A DNA stretch of 64,000 nucleotides, from contig NZ_JACWFG010000008.1 of assembly GCF_019749295.1 (NCBI RefSeq), positions 62,001-126,000 of the forward strand. Reading direction: 5' to 3'. The stretch comes from Neobacillus niacini (GTDB lineage: Bacteria > Bacillota > Bacilli > Bacillales > Cytobacillaceae). The translations under genes were made by a program, and so were the position numbers. Positions within the stretch are counted from its first letter, which is position 1. Every line of letters begins with the position of its first letter. The notes beneath the pieces were generated by a model. It did not search any database. It was given only the letters and a program-made list of their open reading frames with translations, and was not told the DNA's origin. Of the stretch, positions 1 to 8,164 are shown piece after piece.

Positions 1-1
1 A

Positions 2-1075
2 GGATATTACTTCCGCCATAATGAACTTGGTTTTCCATCCAATGGAACAGGGGTCGGTAATGACATTGCCTCAGAGAGAAAGATGGTGAGAAAGTTTATT
101 CTGGACTCGGTACGTTTTTGGATGGAAGAATATCATATCGATGCATTTCGCTTTGACTTAATGGGGATATTGGATATTGAAACGATGCTGGAAGTTAGAA
201 AGACATGTGACAGTATTCAAGAAGGCACTCTGATTATTGGCGAGGGCTGGAATTTGAATACCCCGCTTCCGATTGATAAAAAGGCGATCATTCGTAATCA
301 TTCGAAGCTTCCCAATATTGGACAATTTAACGATAAATTTCGTGACTCGATAAAGGGTAATACTTTTTACTTGTATGATAAAGGTTATGTTCTCGGAAAT
401 GAGCATTACTATGAAGGGGCAAAAGATGTAATAATTGGAAGCGTAGGGATGGATAAAAAAGAAACCGGACTTCTAACAAATCCTTCGCAATCAGTGAACT
501 ATGTTGAATGCCATGATAATCATACAATGTGGGATAAACTCCTTTCCTGTCTTCCCGATATGGACGAATTACTCCATATAAAATACCACAGGCTGGCAAC
601 AGGGCTTGTAATTTTATCTCAGGGTACTCCTTTTCTTCACAGCGGTCAGGAGTTCTTCCGTACCAAGCGGGGTGACGGGAACAGCTATAAATCACCAGAC
701 CATATTAACCAGCTCGATTGGAATCGAAAGCAGCTTTTCTACGATAATGTAAAATATATTAAAGGGTTAATCCAAATTAGAAAACAGTTAACGTGCTTCC
801 GATTAAGAACTGGGGATGATATAAGGAATCAAATTAAGCTTTTACCGCTCCCAAGTCCGTTGATTGGTTATAGTCTGCAAAATCATAATCATGATTTCCG
901 TGAAGTACTTTTACTGATTAATCCTTTGAGAAAGAAGCAATCTATTCCGATTCCTGAGGGCGATTGGATTGTTCTAGCCAATGAAAAAGCAGCGGGAATT
1001 TCTTCCATAGAAAGTGTTGCGGGAAATGAATTAGTTGTAGAATCGGTTTGTTTAACCATTATAGCAAAAAAATAG
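2..1075 (+). CDS. pulA: Type I pullulanase, C-terminal part (5' truncated by window edge)
   Basis: This is the 3' part of a glycoside hydrolase family 13 debranching enzyme that cleaves alpha-1,6 links in pullulan, glycogen or starch. The frame is open from base 2, upstream of the first ATG at 83, and reads NGTGVGNDIASER and then DAFRFDLMG. That segment holds the catalytic nucleophile Asp of conserved region II. Downstream, IIGEGW carries the acid/base Glu and VECHDNHT the third conserved region with its His-Asp. About 357 residues are visible, including the C-terminal beta-sandwich; the N-terminal CBM and the first part of the barrel lie outside the window. No signal peptide can be judged. 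The gene is followed by ytmP, as amyX is in B. subtilis. Family call very sure. Confidence 0.95.
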   Translation, partial: GYYFRHNELGFPSNGTGVGNDIASERKMVRKFILDSVRFWMEEYHIDAFRFDLMGILDIETMLEVRKTCDSIQEGTLIIGEGWNLNTPLPIDKKAIIRNHSKLPNIGQFNDKFRDSIKGNTFYLYDKGYVLGNEHYYEGAKDVIIGSVGMDKKETGLLTNPSQSVNYVECHDNHTMWDKLLSCLPDMDELLHIKYHRLATGLVILSQGTPFLHSGQEFFRTKRGDGNSYKSPDHINQLDWNRKQLFYDNVKYIKGLIQIRKQLTCFRLRTGDDIRNQIKLLPLPSPLIGYSLQNHNHDFREVLLLINPLRKKQSIPIPEGDWIVLANEKAAGISSIESVAGNELVVESVCLTIIAKK

Positions 1076-1130
1076 TTTGTTCAGATTTACTTGACGACTT
1101 AAGCTAATTGGAGATAAAATTTAGTAAGAT

Positions 1131-1170
1131 GGCTATTGTGTGTAATTGTCCAATAGCTTTTTTTATTTTT
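1131..1170 (+). terminator. Rho-independent terminator of pullulanase
   Basis: Seven-bp stem GCTATTG/CAATAGC with a 12-nt loop, followed directly by seven T. It lies about 55 bp after the pullulanase stop and ends that transcript before ytmP. Confidence 0.8.
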
Positions 1171-1260
1171 ATTCATGACTCTTACTACTTTACTTATATA
1201 ACTACTAAATGGGAAATTGTACTCCCATTTGAGAACGGCATAAATTGAAGGTGAACAATT

Positions 1261-2034
1261 TTGGAACATATATTAGGACAAGAATGGGAGATTGTCCCTG
1301 CGGGGGGCGCAACGGGAGAAGCCTTTTATGCTAGCTATAAGGAGCAAAGGCTTTTTCTAAAACGCAATTCCTCTCCTTTTCTAGCAGTATTATCTGCAGA
1401 AGGAATCGTCCCAAAGCTTGTTTGGACAAAGCGATTGGAAAACGGAGATGTGATTACAGCACAGCAATGGCTGCCTGGACGGGAATTAAAACCGCATGAC
1501 ATGAATCATGAAAATGTTGCAAGGATGCTTCGGAAGATTCACCGCTCTGAACCGATGGTAGGGATGTTAAGCAGGCTTGAAAAAGAGCCTTTGCAGCCTG
1601 AAACCATTTTTCAATCCGTTGTCGTGGACTTGGATGAAGAGGTGTTATCGTTACCCGTTGTTAAAGAGACGCTAAGTTTTCTATTAAACGAAGCATCAAA
1701 TGTCCTATGTAACGAGAAGGTAGTTTGTCATGGCGATGTCAATCATAACAACTGGCTGTTAACGGAAGACAACCAGTTGTATTTAATTGACTGGGATGGT
1801 GCAATGATAGCAGACCCGGCAATTGACCTGGGAATGCTTCTTTACTTGTATATTCCTAAAGACGATTGGAATAGCTGGTTAGCCATGTACGGAAAACCTT
1901 TAACGGACAACTTAAAATTAAGAATGAGATGGTATGTGGCACTGCAGACACTATCTTCCATTCAATTCTACAAGAACAAAGGCCGGCTAGAGGAAATGGA
2001 TAAATGGATCACTTTTTTAGAAGAGATTTTGTAA
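1261..2034 (+). CDS. ytmP: Phosphotransferase family protein YtmP
   Basis: 257-residue protein of the aminoglycoside phosphotransferase/choline kinase fold. CHGDVNHNNWLL (about residue 158) is the Brenner-type catalytic loop with the catalytic Asp, and LIDWDGAMIADPAIDLG is the metal-binding DxD-like segment, so it should be an active small-molecule kinase. The substrate is unknown. The start is TTG at 1261 with an AAGGTG Shine-Dalgarno 7 bases upstream. An eight-bp hairpin without a T-run (1207-1230) lies in the leader. The stop codon abuts the stop of the opposing ytzH. The orthologue sits next to amyX and ytzH in B. subtilis. Confidence 0.88.
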   Translation: MEHILGQEWEIVPAGGATGEAFYASYKEQRLFLKRNSSPFLAVLSAEGIVPKLVWTKRLENGDVITAQQWLPGRELKPHDMNHENVARMLRKIHRSEPMVGMLSRLEKEPLQPETIFQSVVVDLDEEVLSLPVVKETLSFLLNEASNVLCNEKVVCHGDVNHNNWLLTEDNQLYLIDWDGAMIADPAIDLGMLLYLYIPKDDWNSWLAMYGKPLTDNLKLRMRWYVALQTLSSIQFYKNKGRLEEMDKWITFLEEIL

Positions 2035-2313
2035 TCAGGAATACGAATCAATTTCAGAGACCCATTGAGATAAATTCCCTTGATTCGATAGAATATGCTC
2101 ATCTAAATCAGCAGTCTCGGCACCATGTTGACTGTAATTATAGACCTCCTGTAGAATGCTTTTAACATTTTGATCAATTTGTGTGTTAACCATCAGAGAT
2201 TTTACTAATCGTTCCAATTGTTCACATTCAGAAACAGACCCACAGCAGTCAGTTTGGTGATTATTTAAAATGTCCTTTAGTAATGAAACCTGGTCCTGAT
2301 GACTTAATGGCAT
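2035..2313 (-). CDS. ytzH: YtzH-like protein
   Basis: Small soluble protein (92 residues) with the conserved family segment HQTDCCGSVSECEQLERL; function unknown. I chose ATG at 2313 because AAGGGTG stands about 8 bases upstream and the family begins MPLS; a TTG at 2331 would add six residues. It lies convergent to ytmP with no gap between the stops, and a terminator-like hairpin (2341-2377) stands just upstream of its start. Confidence 0.8.
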   Translation of the reverse strand: MPLSHQDQVSLLKDILNNHQTDCCGSVSECEQLERLVKSLMVNTQIDQNVKSILQEVYNYSQHGAETADLDEHILSNQGNLSQWVSEIDSYS

Positions 2314-2340
2314 GTTGGTACACCCTTTCAAGTGAAAATA

Positions 2341-2379
2341 AAAAAGAATTCACAGTTAGGTTGTGAATTCTTTTTTTGT
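2341..2379 (+). terminator. Terminator-like hairpin between divergent ytzH and trmB
   Basis: AAGAATTCAC pairs with GTGAATTCTT, a perfect 10-bp stem continued by A-runs and T-runs on both sides. It reads as a terminator on the plus strand, where it would stop ytmP read-through after that transcript has passed antisense to ytzH. On the minus strand it would lie between any distant promoter and ytzH. Confidence 0.7.
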
Positions 2380-2447
2380 TTATACATTAATGGGAAAACC
2401 CATTATTACCAATAATAAAAAATAATAATATTTATAGGAGTGGCATA

Positions 2448-3089
2448 ATGAGACTTAGAAATAAACCTTGGGCAAGGGAACATATAGAAGCCCATCCTCA
2501 ATATATAGTTGCAAACCCAGAAATGTATAAGGGAAAGTGGAATGAGGTATTTAAGAATGATCAGCCTCTTCATATCGAGGTAGGGACTGGAAAAGGGCGC
2601 TTTATTACAGAAATGGCAAAGGCACATCCAGACATTAATTATATGGGAATAGAAATTTACGATTCCGTAATTGTTGCAGCATTAGATCGATTAATTGAGG
2701 CGGATTTGCCAAATTTAAGGCTATTAAATGTAAATGCCAGTGATTTAAATAAATACTTTGAGAAAAATGATGTCGACAGAGTTTATCTGAATTTTTCTGA
2801 TCCTTGGCCAAAATCACGTCATGAAAAAAGAAGACTGACGTATAAGGATTTCCTAAAACTTTATGAAGGCATTTTGGTCGATAAAGGTGAAATCCATTTT
2901 AAAACGGATAACCAGGGGTTATTTGAATACTCATTAAAGAGTTTTTCTGAATATGGATTACTATTAACCTTCCTTAGTCTTGACCTTCATAAAAGTGAAT
3001 ATGAAGGAAACATCATGACAGAATATGAGGAAAAGTTTTCCGAAATGGGAAACCGTATTTACCGTTGTGAAGTTAAGTATCAAAACTAA
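2448..3089 (+). CDS. trmB: tRNA (guanine-N7-)-methyltransferase TrmB
   Basis: 213 residues, the usual length for Gram-positive TrmB (YtmQ). It methylates G46 in the variable loop of tRNAs using SAM. Visible motifs are the SAM-binding EVGTGKGRF near residue 45, a YMGIEIYD motif II, and [17 protein letters not shown] with the catalytic Asp and substrate-binding Arg/Lys. ATG follows AGGAGTG at a good distance. It is monocistronic between a hairpin upstream and a strong terminator downstream. Confidence 0.96.
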   Translation: MRLRNKPWAREHIEAHPQYIVANPEMYKGKWNEVFKNDQPLHIEVGTGKGRFITEMAKAHPDINYMGIEIYDSVIVAALDRLIEADLPNLRLLNVNASDLNKYFEKNDVDRVYLNFSDPWPKSRHEKRRLTYKDFLKLYEGILVDKGEIHFKTDNQGLFEYSLKSFSEYGLLLTFLSLDLHKSEYEGNIMTEYEEKFSEMGNRIYRCEVKYQN

Positions 3090-3093
3090 CCGT

Positions 3094-3125
3094 AAGACAG
3101 TCTATTCATGAGACTGTCTTTTTTG
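3094..3125 (+). terminator. Terminator after trmB
   Basis: Perfect 10-bp stem AAGACAGTCT/AGACTGTCTT with a seven-base loop, followed by a T-run, four bases after the trmB stop. Confidence 0.88.
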
Positions 3126-3167
3126 TATATGGTAAAATATACATAACATGTGACAAGGGGGAAGCAA

Positions 3168-4007
3168 ATGGAGACGTTGAAAATTGGAAGAGTTATAATG
3201 ACTTGGCTGTCCGGCGGTGTAACAAATTTAGATGGCGGCGCCATGTTTGGTGTAGTTCCCAAACCGTTATGGTCAAAGAAATATCCGCCAAATGAAAAGA
3301 ATCAAATCGAGCTTCCTACAGATCCAATTCTAATCCAAATGGATGGCAAAAATATCCTGCTAGAAGCGGGACTTGGAAAAGGAAAATTAACACAAAAGCA
3401 ACTTAGGAATTTTGGTGTAACAGCAGAATCAGAAGTGGAGAACTCATTAGAGAAGTTAGGGTTAGCGGCTGAGGATATTGATTATGTCTTAATGACTCAT
3501 TTGCATAATGATCATGTTGGCGGCCTTACGAAGCTTGAGAATGGGATATATAAATCCACCTTCCCGAATGCGAAGATCATTACCTCATCCATTGAATGGG
3601 ATGAAATGAGGAATCCTAATATCCGCTCAAAAAGTACATATTGGAAAGAAAATTGGGAAGCTATTCAAACACAAGTCATTCCTTTTGATGAAAAATGGAA
3701 TTTAGGAGCCATTAGTATGTTTCATACCGGCGGTCATAGCAATGGACATTCCATTCTTCTAATCGAGGATCAGGGTGAGATGGCCATTCATATGGCAGAC
3801 TTAATGCCAACACATGCTCATAGAAATCCACTATGGGTAATGGCCTATGACGACTATCCAATGGACTCAATTGCTGCAAAAGAAAAATGGGGTAAATATG
3901 TTTTAGACAAAGATGTCTGGCATACCTTTTACCATGATGCTTTTTATCGAGCCGTAAAATGGGATAACGATGGCCAGGTACTGGACAGTATAAGAAGAGG
4001 GAAATAA
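3168..4007 (+). CDS. ytnP: Metallo-beta-lactamase fold hydrolase, quorum-quenching lactonase YtnP
   Basis: 279 residues with the metallo-beta-lactamase zinc motif HLHNDH at residues 111-116, a later His in [10 protein letters not shown], and an Asp in [11 protein letters not shown], giving a complete di-zinc site. B. subtilis YtnP is reported to hydrolyse acyl-homoserine lactones and to interfere with Streptomyces signalling; that role is taken from the family. ATG at 3168 is preferred over the in-frame GTG at 3150 because AAGGGGG sits just ahead of it. No signal peptide, so probably cytosolic. Confidence 0.85.
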   Translation: METLKIGRVIMTWLSGGVTNLDGGAMFGVVPKPLWSKKYPPNEKNQIELPTDPILIQMDGKNILLEAGLGKGKLTQKQLRNFGVTAESEVENSLEKLGLAAEDIDYVLMTHLHNDHVGGLTKLENGIYKSTFPNAKIITSSIEWDEMRNPNIRSKSTYWKENWEAIQTQVIPFDEKWNLGAISMFHTGGHSNGHSILLIEDQGEMAIHMADLMPTHAHRNPLWVMAYDDYPMDSIAAKEKWGKYVLDKDVWHTFYHDAFYRAVKWDNDGQVLDSIRRGK

Positions 4008-4027
4008 GGTCACGTTAGTAAAATAAG

Positions 4028-4052
4028 AGCCGTACCCTTTAGGATACGGCCT
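4028..4052 (-). terminator. Hairpin between convergent ytnP and the PepSY gene
   Basis: GCCGTACCC and GGATACGGC form a nine-bp stem with one mismatch. On the minus strand it is followed by TCTTATTTTA, so it mainly serves the PepSY gene; it may also stop ytnP transcripts. Confidence 0.6.
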
Positions 4053-4059
4053 CTGTCCA

Positions 4060-4386
4060 TTATAGTGCAGGCTCTGTTGAGGTTTTGACATCTAGAAGGG
4101 TTCCGGTCGTTGCGTCTGCAATAAATTCGAATTGCTCACTAACTCCATTATTATTTTTCGAAATCCCGCCCTTATAAACTTGATACTTAATTTGGTGCTT
4201 TTCAAAAGGCTCGGTTACCATATGTATCCATGAGCCGCTTATTGGTCCATTTTGGTTAAATTGTTTTTTTACATTCTCTAATACTTTTTCAGGTGATACA
4301 TATGTTCTTTGTGAAATGATTTCTTTAACAGCATAGCCGCTGACAACTCCGACGGCTGCTCCAAGGATAAATGATTTCCAGTTCAT
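4060..4386 (-). CDS. PepSY domain protein (YtzB-like), membrane anchored
   Basis: 108 residues: an N-terminal hydrophobic segment with Gly-rich spacing (FILGAAVGVVSGYAV) as membrane anchor, then one PepSY domain on the outside. PepSY domains often inhibit or bind peptidases, and here an M42 peptidase (ytoP) is the divergent neighbour. The start is ATG 4386 behind a perfect GGAGGTG; the frame runs 16 codons further upstream without a ribosome site. The orthologue in B. subtilis is ytzB at the same place. Function unknown. Confidence 0.75.
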   Translation of the reverse strand: MNWKSFILGAAVGVVSGYAVKEIISQRTYVSPEKVLENVKKQFNQNGPISGSWIHMVTEPFEKHQIKYQVYKGGISKNNNGVSEQFEFIADATTGTLLDVKTSTEPAL

Positions 4387-4552
4387 AAGGCACCTCCAAA
4401 TTTCAAATTTGCTCTTATTTCCAGTATATCTCATTTAAGAGGAAGAACATAATAAATCCTTTTAGATAAATCAATTATTGGTAAGGGAACTCAGATTTCA
4501 GTAATATAAAAAGATACATATTATTTTTTTTAGATTGAGGGGGAATTTTACT

Positions 4553-5626
4553 TTGAATGAACAAACATTAAATTTATTTAAAACGTTAACAGAGCTCCCA
4601 GGAGCACCTGGTAATGAGCATTTAGTTCGAAATTTTATGAGAGAGCAGTTAGCTCAGTATGCAGATGAAATTGTTCAAGATAAATTAGGCAGTATTTTTG
4701 GGGTTAAAAAAGGGAATCAAACAGGCCCAACGATTATGGTTGCTGGACATATGGATGAAGTTGGCTTTATGGTCACGCAGATTACAGATAATGGTATGTT
4801 AAGATTTCAACCGCTTGGCGGCTGGTGGAGTCAGGTTTTACTAGCTCAGCGTGTACAGGTAATGACAGATAATGGGCCAGTGATCGGTGTTGTAGGCTCT
4901 ATTCCTCCCCATTTATTAGATGAGGCGAAGAAAAACAAGCCAATGGAAATGAAGAATATGCTAATTGATATTGGGGCAGATGATCGGGCAGACGCACAAA
5001 GCATCGGAATTAGACCGGGGCAGGCAATCCTTCCTATTTGTCCTTTTACACCAATGGCGAATGAAAAGAAAATACTAGCTAAAGCATGGGATAACCGCTA
5101 TGGCTGCGGACTTGCCATTGAACTGCTTCAAGAAGTAAAAGATGAAACTCTGCCAAATATTCTTTATTCTGGTGCAACGGTTCAAGAGGAAGTTGGCCTT
5201 CGCGGTGCACAAACAGCTGCTAACATGATCAATCCAGATATCTTTTTTGCGTTAGATGCGAGCCCTGCCAATGATATGTCAGGAAGTAAATCTGAATTTG
5301 GTCAGTTAGGCAAGGGAGCGCTGCTCCGTATTCTAGATCGATCCATGGTAACTCATCGTGGAATGAGAGAGTTTATTTTAGATACAGCCGAAACAAATAA
5401 AATTCCATATCAATACTTTGTTTCACAGGGTGGAACTGATGCGGGCCGTGTTCATCAATCCAATGAAGGTGTCCCAAGCGGTGTAATTGGTATTTGTTCT
5501 CGTTATATCCATACACATGCTTCCATGATTCATATCGATGACTACGCTGCAGCAAAAGAACTAATTGTGAAACTTGTAAAAGCTTGCGACCAAACAACAG
5601 TAGATACCATTAAGGCAAACAGTTAA
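4553..5626 (+). CDS. ytoP: M42 family metallo-aminopeptidase YtoP
   Basis: Cytosolic di-metal aminopeptidase of 357 residues, the exact length of the B. subtilis orthologue. Ligands visible are His66 and Asp68 in AGHMDEVGF, the bridging Asp in [11 protein letters not shown], the catalytic Glu pair in [10 protein letters not shown], Asp in FALDASPA, and the last His in [13 protein letters not shown]. The TTG start at 4553 is chosen because GAGGGGG lies nine bases upstream; an upstream TTG at 4535 overlaps that site. Family members act on N-terminal acidic or neutral residues of peptides; the substrate here is not known. Confidence 0.9.
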   Translation: MNEQTLNLFKTLTELPGAPGNEHLVRNFMREQLAQYADEIVQDKLGSIFGVKKGNQTGPTIMVAGHMDEVGFMVTQITDNGMLRFQPLGGWWSQVLLAQRVQVMTDNGPVIGVVGSIPPHLLDEAKKNKPMEMKNMLIDIGADDRADAQSIGIRPGQAILPICPFTPMANEKKILAKAWDNRYGCGLAIELLQEVKDETLPNILYSGATVQEEVGLRGAQTAANMINPDIFFALDASPANDMSGSKSEFGQLGKGALLRILDRSMVTHRGMREFILDTAETNKIPYQYFVSQGGTDAGRVHQSNEGVPSGVIGICSRYIHTHASMIHIDDYAAAKELIVKLVKACDQTTVDTIKANS

Positions 5627-5636
5627 GTTTACAAGG

Positions 5637-5663
5637 AGGAGGCATTGATATGCCTTCTTTTTA
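5637..5663 (+). terminator. Terminator after ytoP
   Basis: GAGGCAT/ATGCCTTC stem with a short TGAT-type loop and a five-T run, ten bases after the ytoP stop. The following gene starts only about 25 bp later, so some read-through is possible. Confidence 0.7.
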
Positions 5664-5685
5664 TGTGGATTAGGAGTGGGAAGTA

Positions 5686-6204
5686 ATGAAGATAATTATT
5701 GGATCAAATAATCCAGCAAAAGTGGCTGCGGTAAAAAATGCATTTCATTATCAACAAACAGAGTTTCTTTCGTTAGACATCGCTTCGGGGGTTAGTGAAC
5801 AGCCCTTTTCAGACGAAGAAACGATTAATGGAGCAATCAACCGTGCAGTTGGTGCATTGCAAATGGGGAATGGAGATATAGGTATAGGGCTTGAGGGAGG
5901 TGTGCAGGAATCCACCCAGGGTTTATTATTATGTAATTGGGGTGCACTAGCTTCAAAAGATAAGCCGCCGATTATTGCCGGAGGAGCCAGATTTCTCCTT
6001 CCTGATGTGATTGCAGAAAGATTAAGGGCTGGGGAAGAACTTGGACCGGTAATGGAGGACTACGCAAAAAAGAAAAATGTAAGAAAAAACGAAGGGGCCG
6101 TTGGAATTTTCACCAATGGTTTGATAAATCGTTCAGAGATGTTTTCGCACATCATGAATCTCTTAGTTGGGCAATTTCACTATCAAATGGCCTCAAAGAA
6201 GTAA
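5686..6204 (+). CDS. DUF84 (YjjX-type) inosine/xanthosine triphosphatase
   Basis: 172 residues. The opening IIGSNNPAKVAAVKNAF is the nucleotide-binding N-terminus of the DUF84/NTPase family, which removes damaged purine nucleotides such as ITP and XTP. GIGLEGGVQE holds the conserved acidic residue, and KNEGAVGIFTNG is the family's C-terminal signature. ATG with AGGAGTG upstream. The chemical activity is known only from E. coli YjjX-type proteins and is inferred here. Confidence 0.82.
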   Translation: MKIIIGSNNPAKVAAVKNAFHYQQTEFLSLDIASGVSEQPFSDEETINGAINRAVGALQMGNGDIGIGLEGGVQESTQGLLLCNWGALASKDKPPIIAGGARFLLPDVIAERLRAGEELGPVMEDYAKKKNVRKNEGAVGIFTNGLINRSEMFSHIMNLLVGQFHYQMASKK

Positions 6205-6263
6205 AATTCACAATTTCCAATAGAAAATAACTCCTATTTCGACAACAAAAATCGACAAAACAC

Positions 6264-6293
6264 TTGTCTTTTCAATATTATGGAAGGTATGAT
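6264..6293 (+). promoter_or_regulatory. Sigma A-type promoter of the lipoprotein-ytpP operon
   Basis: TTGTCT at 6264-6269 and TATGAT at 6288-6293 with 18-bp spacing, about 40 bp ahead of the lipoprotein start. Confidence 0.65.
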
Positions 6294-6332
6294 AGAGATA
6301 GGACAATTGTCGCATATAGGAGGCGAAGAAAA

Positions 6333-6866
6333 ATGAAATTCTTTAATGCCATATTGATTATAACCATATCTGTCTTCCTGCTAAGTGCATGTGGAAATTC
6401 AAATTTCAAAACAGAAAGTAAAAAAACCATTGATGTTGTAAAAGAGACCCTAAATGAAAAGGCAAAAAAGGCAGATAATAAAAGTGGGGACATTAATTTT
6501 TATTTGCCCTTTGGCTACGAAATTGAAGATGAATCTCAAAATAATATTCTTTTAAAAAATGGATCGAAACAATACATTCTCTTTAATAATCCGCAAGAAA
6601 ATAAAGTAAGTGATGTTGTTTATAAATCAACAGTTGCACAACATAAAGACCTGGAGGTCAATGAACAATTCAAGAGTAATAAGCAGTTTGGTTACTTAAT
6701 TATAAAAAAACTCGAAGAAGATATGAATGAAATGACAATTGGTGTTGGCGGAACAAAGATTACTACACTGATAAAAACTAGCAGCTTAAAGAATGAAGCT
6801 GCTGTAATGACGCAAATAGTTAAATCAGTTGAAAATGAAAAGAAAGAAGGAAATGATGAGAAATGA
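6333..6866 (+). CDS. Putative lipoprotein of unknown function, cotranscribed with ytpP
   Basis: 177 residues beginning MKFFNAILIITIS and a lipobox LLSAC with the lipidated Cys near residue 20, so it is predicted to be anchored to the outer face of the membrane. The rest is a charged, mostly beta domain without a motif I recognise. The ATG at 6333 follows GGAGGCG; the frame extends 23 codons upstream but without a ribosome site and into the promoter. Its stop overlaps the ytpP start by four bases (ATGA), so the two are translationally coupled. B. subtilis has ytoQ, not this gene, at this position as I recall. Confidence 0.75.
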   Translation: MKFFNAILIITISVFLLSACGNSNFKTESKKTIDVVKETLNEKAKKADNKSGDINFYLPFGYEIEDESQNNILLKNGSKQYILFNNPQENKVSDVVYKSTVAQHKDLEVNEQFKSNKQFGYLIIKKLEEDMNEMTIGVGGTKITTLIKTSSLKNEAAVMTQIVKSVENEKKEGNDEK

Positions 6867-7177
6867 AAAATTTAACTTCCTTGGAGCAGTTTGAACAACT
6901 TCGTGATGGTGGAAAAACAATCTTCATGTTTTCAGCTGACTGGTGTCCGGATTGCCGAGTGATTGAACCAATACTTCCAGAAGTAGAAGCAAAGTTTAGT
7001 GAGTTCACTTTTATTCATGTTGACAGAGATGAATTTATTGAGGTATGTCAACAGTTAGACGTATTCGGTATTCCAAGCTTTATTGCATTTGAAAACGGAA
7101 AAGAGCTTGGTCGTTTTGTAAGTAAAGATAGGAAAACACAAGAAGAAATTGAAGAATTTATTAGTAATCTTAAATAA
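6863..7177 (+). CDS. ytpP: Thioredoxin-like protein YtpP
   Basis: 104-residue thioredoxin fold. The redox site is WCPDC with Cys28 and Cys31, and the cis-proline is in GIPSFIAF. The CPDC centre instead of CGPC suggests a redox partner different from the main TrxA; bacilliredoxin-like use is possible but unproven. It is coupled by a four-base overlap to a lipoprotein gene and closed by a strong terminator. Confidence 0.9.
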   Translation: MKNLTSLEQFEQLRDGGKTIFMFSADWCPDCRVIEPILPEVEAKFSEFTFIHVDRDEFIEVCQQLDVFGIPSFIAFENGKELGRFVSKDRKTQEEIEEFISNLK

Positions 7178-7188
7178 ATATCTCAACT

Positions 7189-7221
7189 TCCTCCATCTTC
7201 TTTTGAGATGGAGGATTTTTA
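7189..7221 (+). terminator. Terminator after ytpP
   Basis: Perfect nine-bp stem CCTCCATCT/AGATGGAGG with loop, then ATTTTT. Confidence 0.88.
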
Positions 7222-7253
7222 ATGTACAATGAAAGTGGTTTGGAGGGATTATT

Positions 7254-8051
7254 ATGAAGATGGATAGTATCAAAATGAAAAGAGAATTAGAATCACGCTT
7301 AGCTGCGCCAGATAGGCTAATCACATATGATCGAGAAAAGGATCAACTGCGAATTGAAAATAAAGATCTTGGTAAAGGAATAACCATCTCTCTAGGTGGT
7401 ATTGTTGCTAAGTGGCATTCTGAGAAAGAAAAGGCAATAGATGAAGTGGTTTATTATGTAGAAGAGGGCCTAAGGGCAATGACAGACACTGTCCAATTAA
7501 CAGACCATGAAAAAAAGATTTTCCCAGTTATACGCTCAACGTCTTTCCCGATTGAAGCGGAGGAAGGTGTTCCGTTTTTAACGGAGGAGCACACTGCCGA
7601 AACGAAAATATATTATGCATACGATATGGGGACAACGTACCGGTTAATTGATTCACGAATCATGGAAAAAGAAGGCTGGCAGGCTAGTAGGATCAAAGAA
7701 ATCGCCTTATTTAATGTTAGGTCTTTAAAGACATCACTAAAAGAAGATCAAGTAGCGGGGAACACTTTTTATTTTCTAAATTCAAACGATGGTTATGATG
7801 CCAGCAGGATATTAAATAAAGGCTTTTTAAATGATATGCAGAGAAAAATTACAGGGACGATGGTTCTTGCACTTCCACATCAGGATGTTTTAATTATTGC
7901 TGATATTCAAAACAATACGGGATATGATGTCTTGGCACAAATGGCCATGAGTTTCTTTGCGAGCGGACGGGTGCCGATAACGGCATTATCTTTCTTATAT
8001 GAGGATGGAGAACTAGAGCCGATTTTTATCTTAGGAAAGAATAGAAAGTAG
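7254..8051 (+). CDS. ytpQ: DUF1444 family protein YtpQ
   Basis: 265 residues, the whole length being one DUF1444 domain of unknown function; no membrane segment or catalytic motif is evident. ATG with GGAGGG upstream. In B. subtilis ytpQ is followed by ytpR (a PheT-like tRNA-binding domain protein) before sftA; here sftA follows directly, so ytpR is absent from this place. Confidence 0.88.
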   Translation: MKMDSIKMKRELESRLAAPDRLITYDREKDQLRIENKDLGKGITISLGGIVAKWHSEKEKAIDEVVYYVEEGLRAMTDTVQLTDHEKKIFPVIRSTSFPIEAEEGVPFLTEEHTAETKIYYAYDMGTTYRLIDSRIMEKEGWQASRIKEIALFNVRSLKTSLKEDQVAGNTFYFLNSNDGYDASRILNKGFLNDMQRKITGTMVLALPHQDVLIIADIQNNTGYDVLAQMAMSFFASGRVPITALSFLYEDGELEPIFILGKNRK

Positions 8052-8058
8052 GATGGAA

Positions 8059-8083
8059 AGGATCACTGTAAGTGGTCTTTTTT
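8059..8083 (+). terminator. Terminator after ytpQ
   Basis: GATCACT/AGTGGTC stem with one G-T pair and a three-base loop, then a T-run. Confidence 0.75.
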
Positions 8084-8164
8084 ACTTATTCTGCGATTTT
8101 TTGTCGAAAAAATAATAATACCTGTTAAAATAGAGTGATAGAAATAGTGGAAAGAGTGATAGTT

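Noticed and set aside
1207..1230. Hairpin AAATGGGA/TCCCATTT ahead of ytmP as a riboswitch or terminator
   Set aside because: No T-run and no larger conserved structure; probably an incidental stem.
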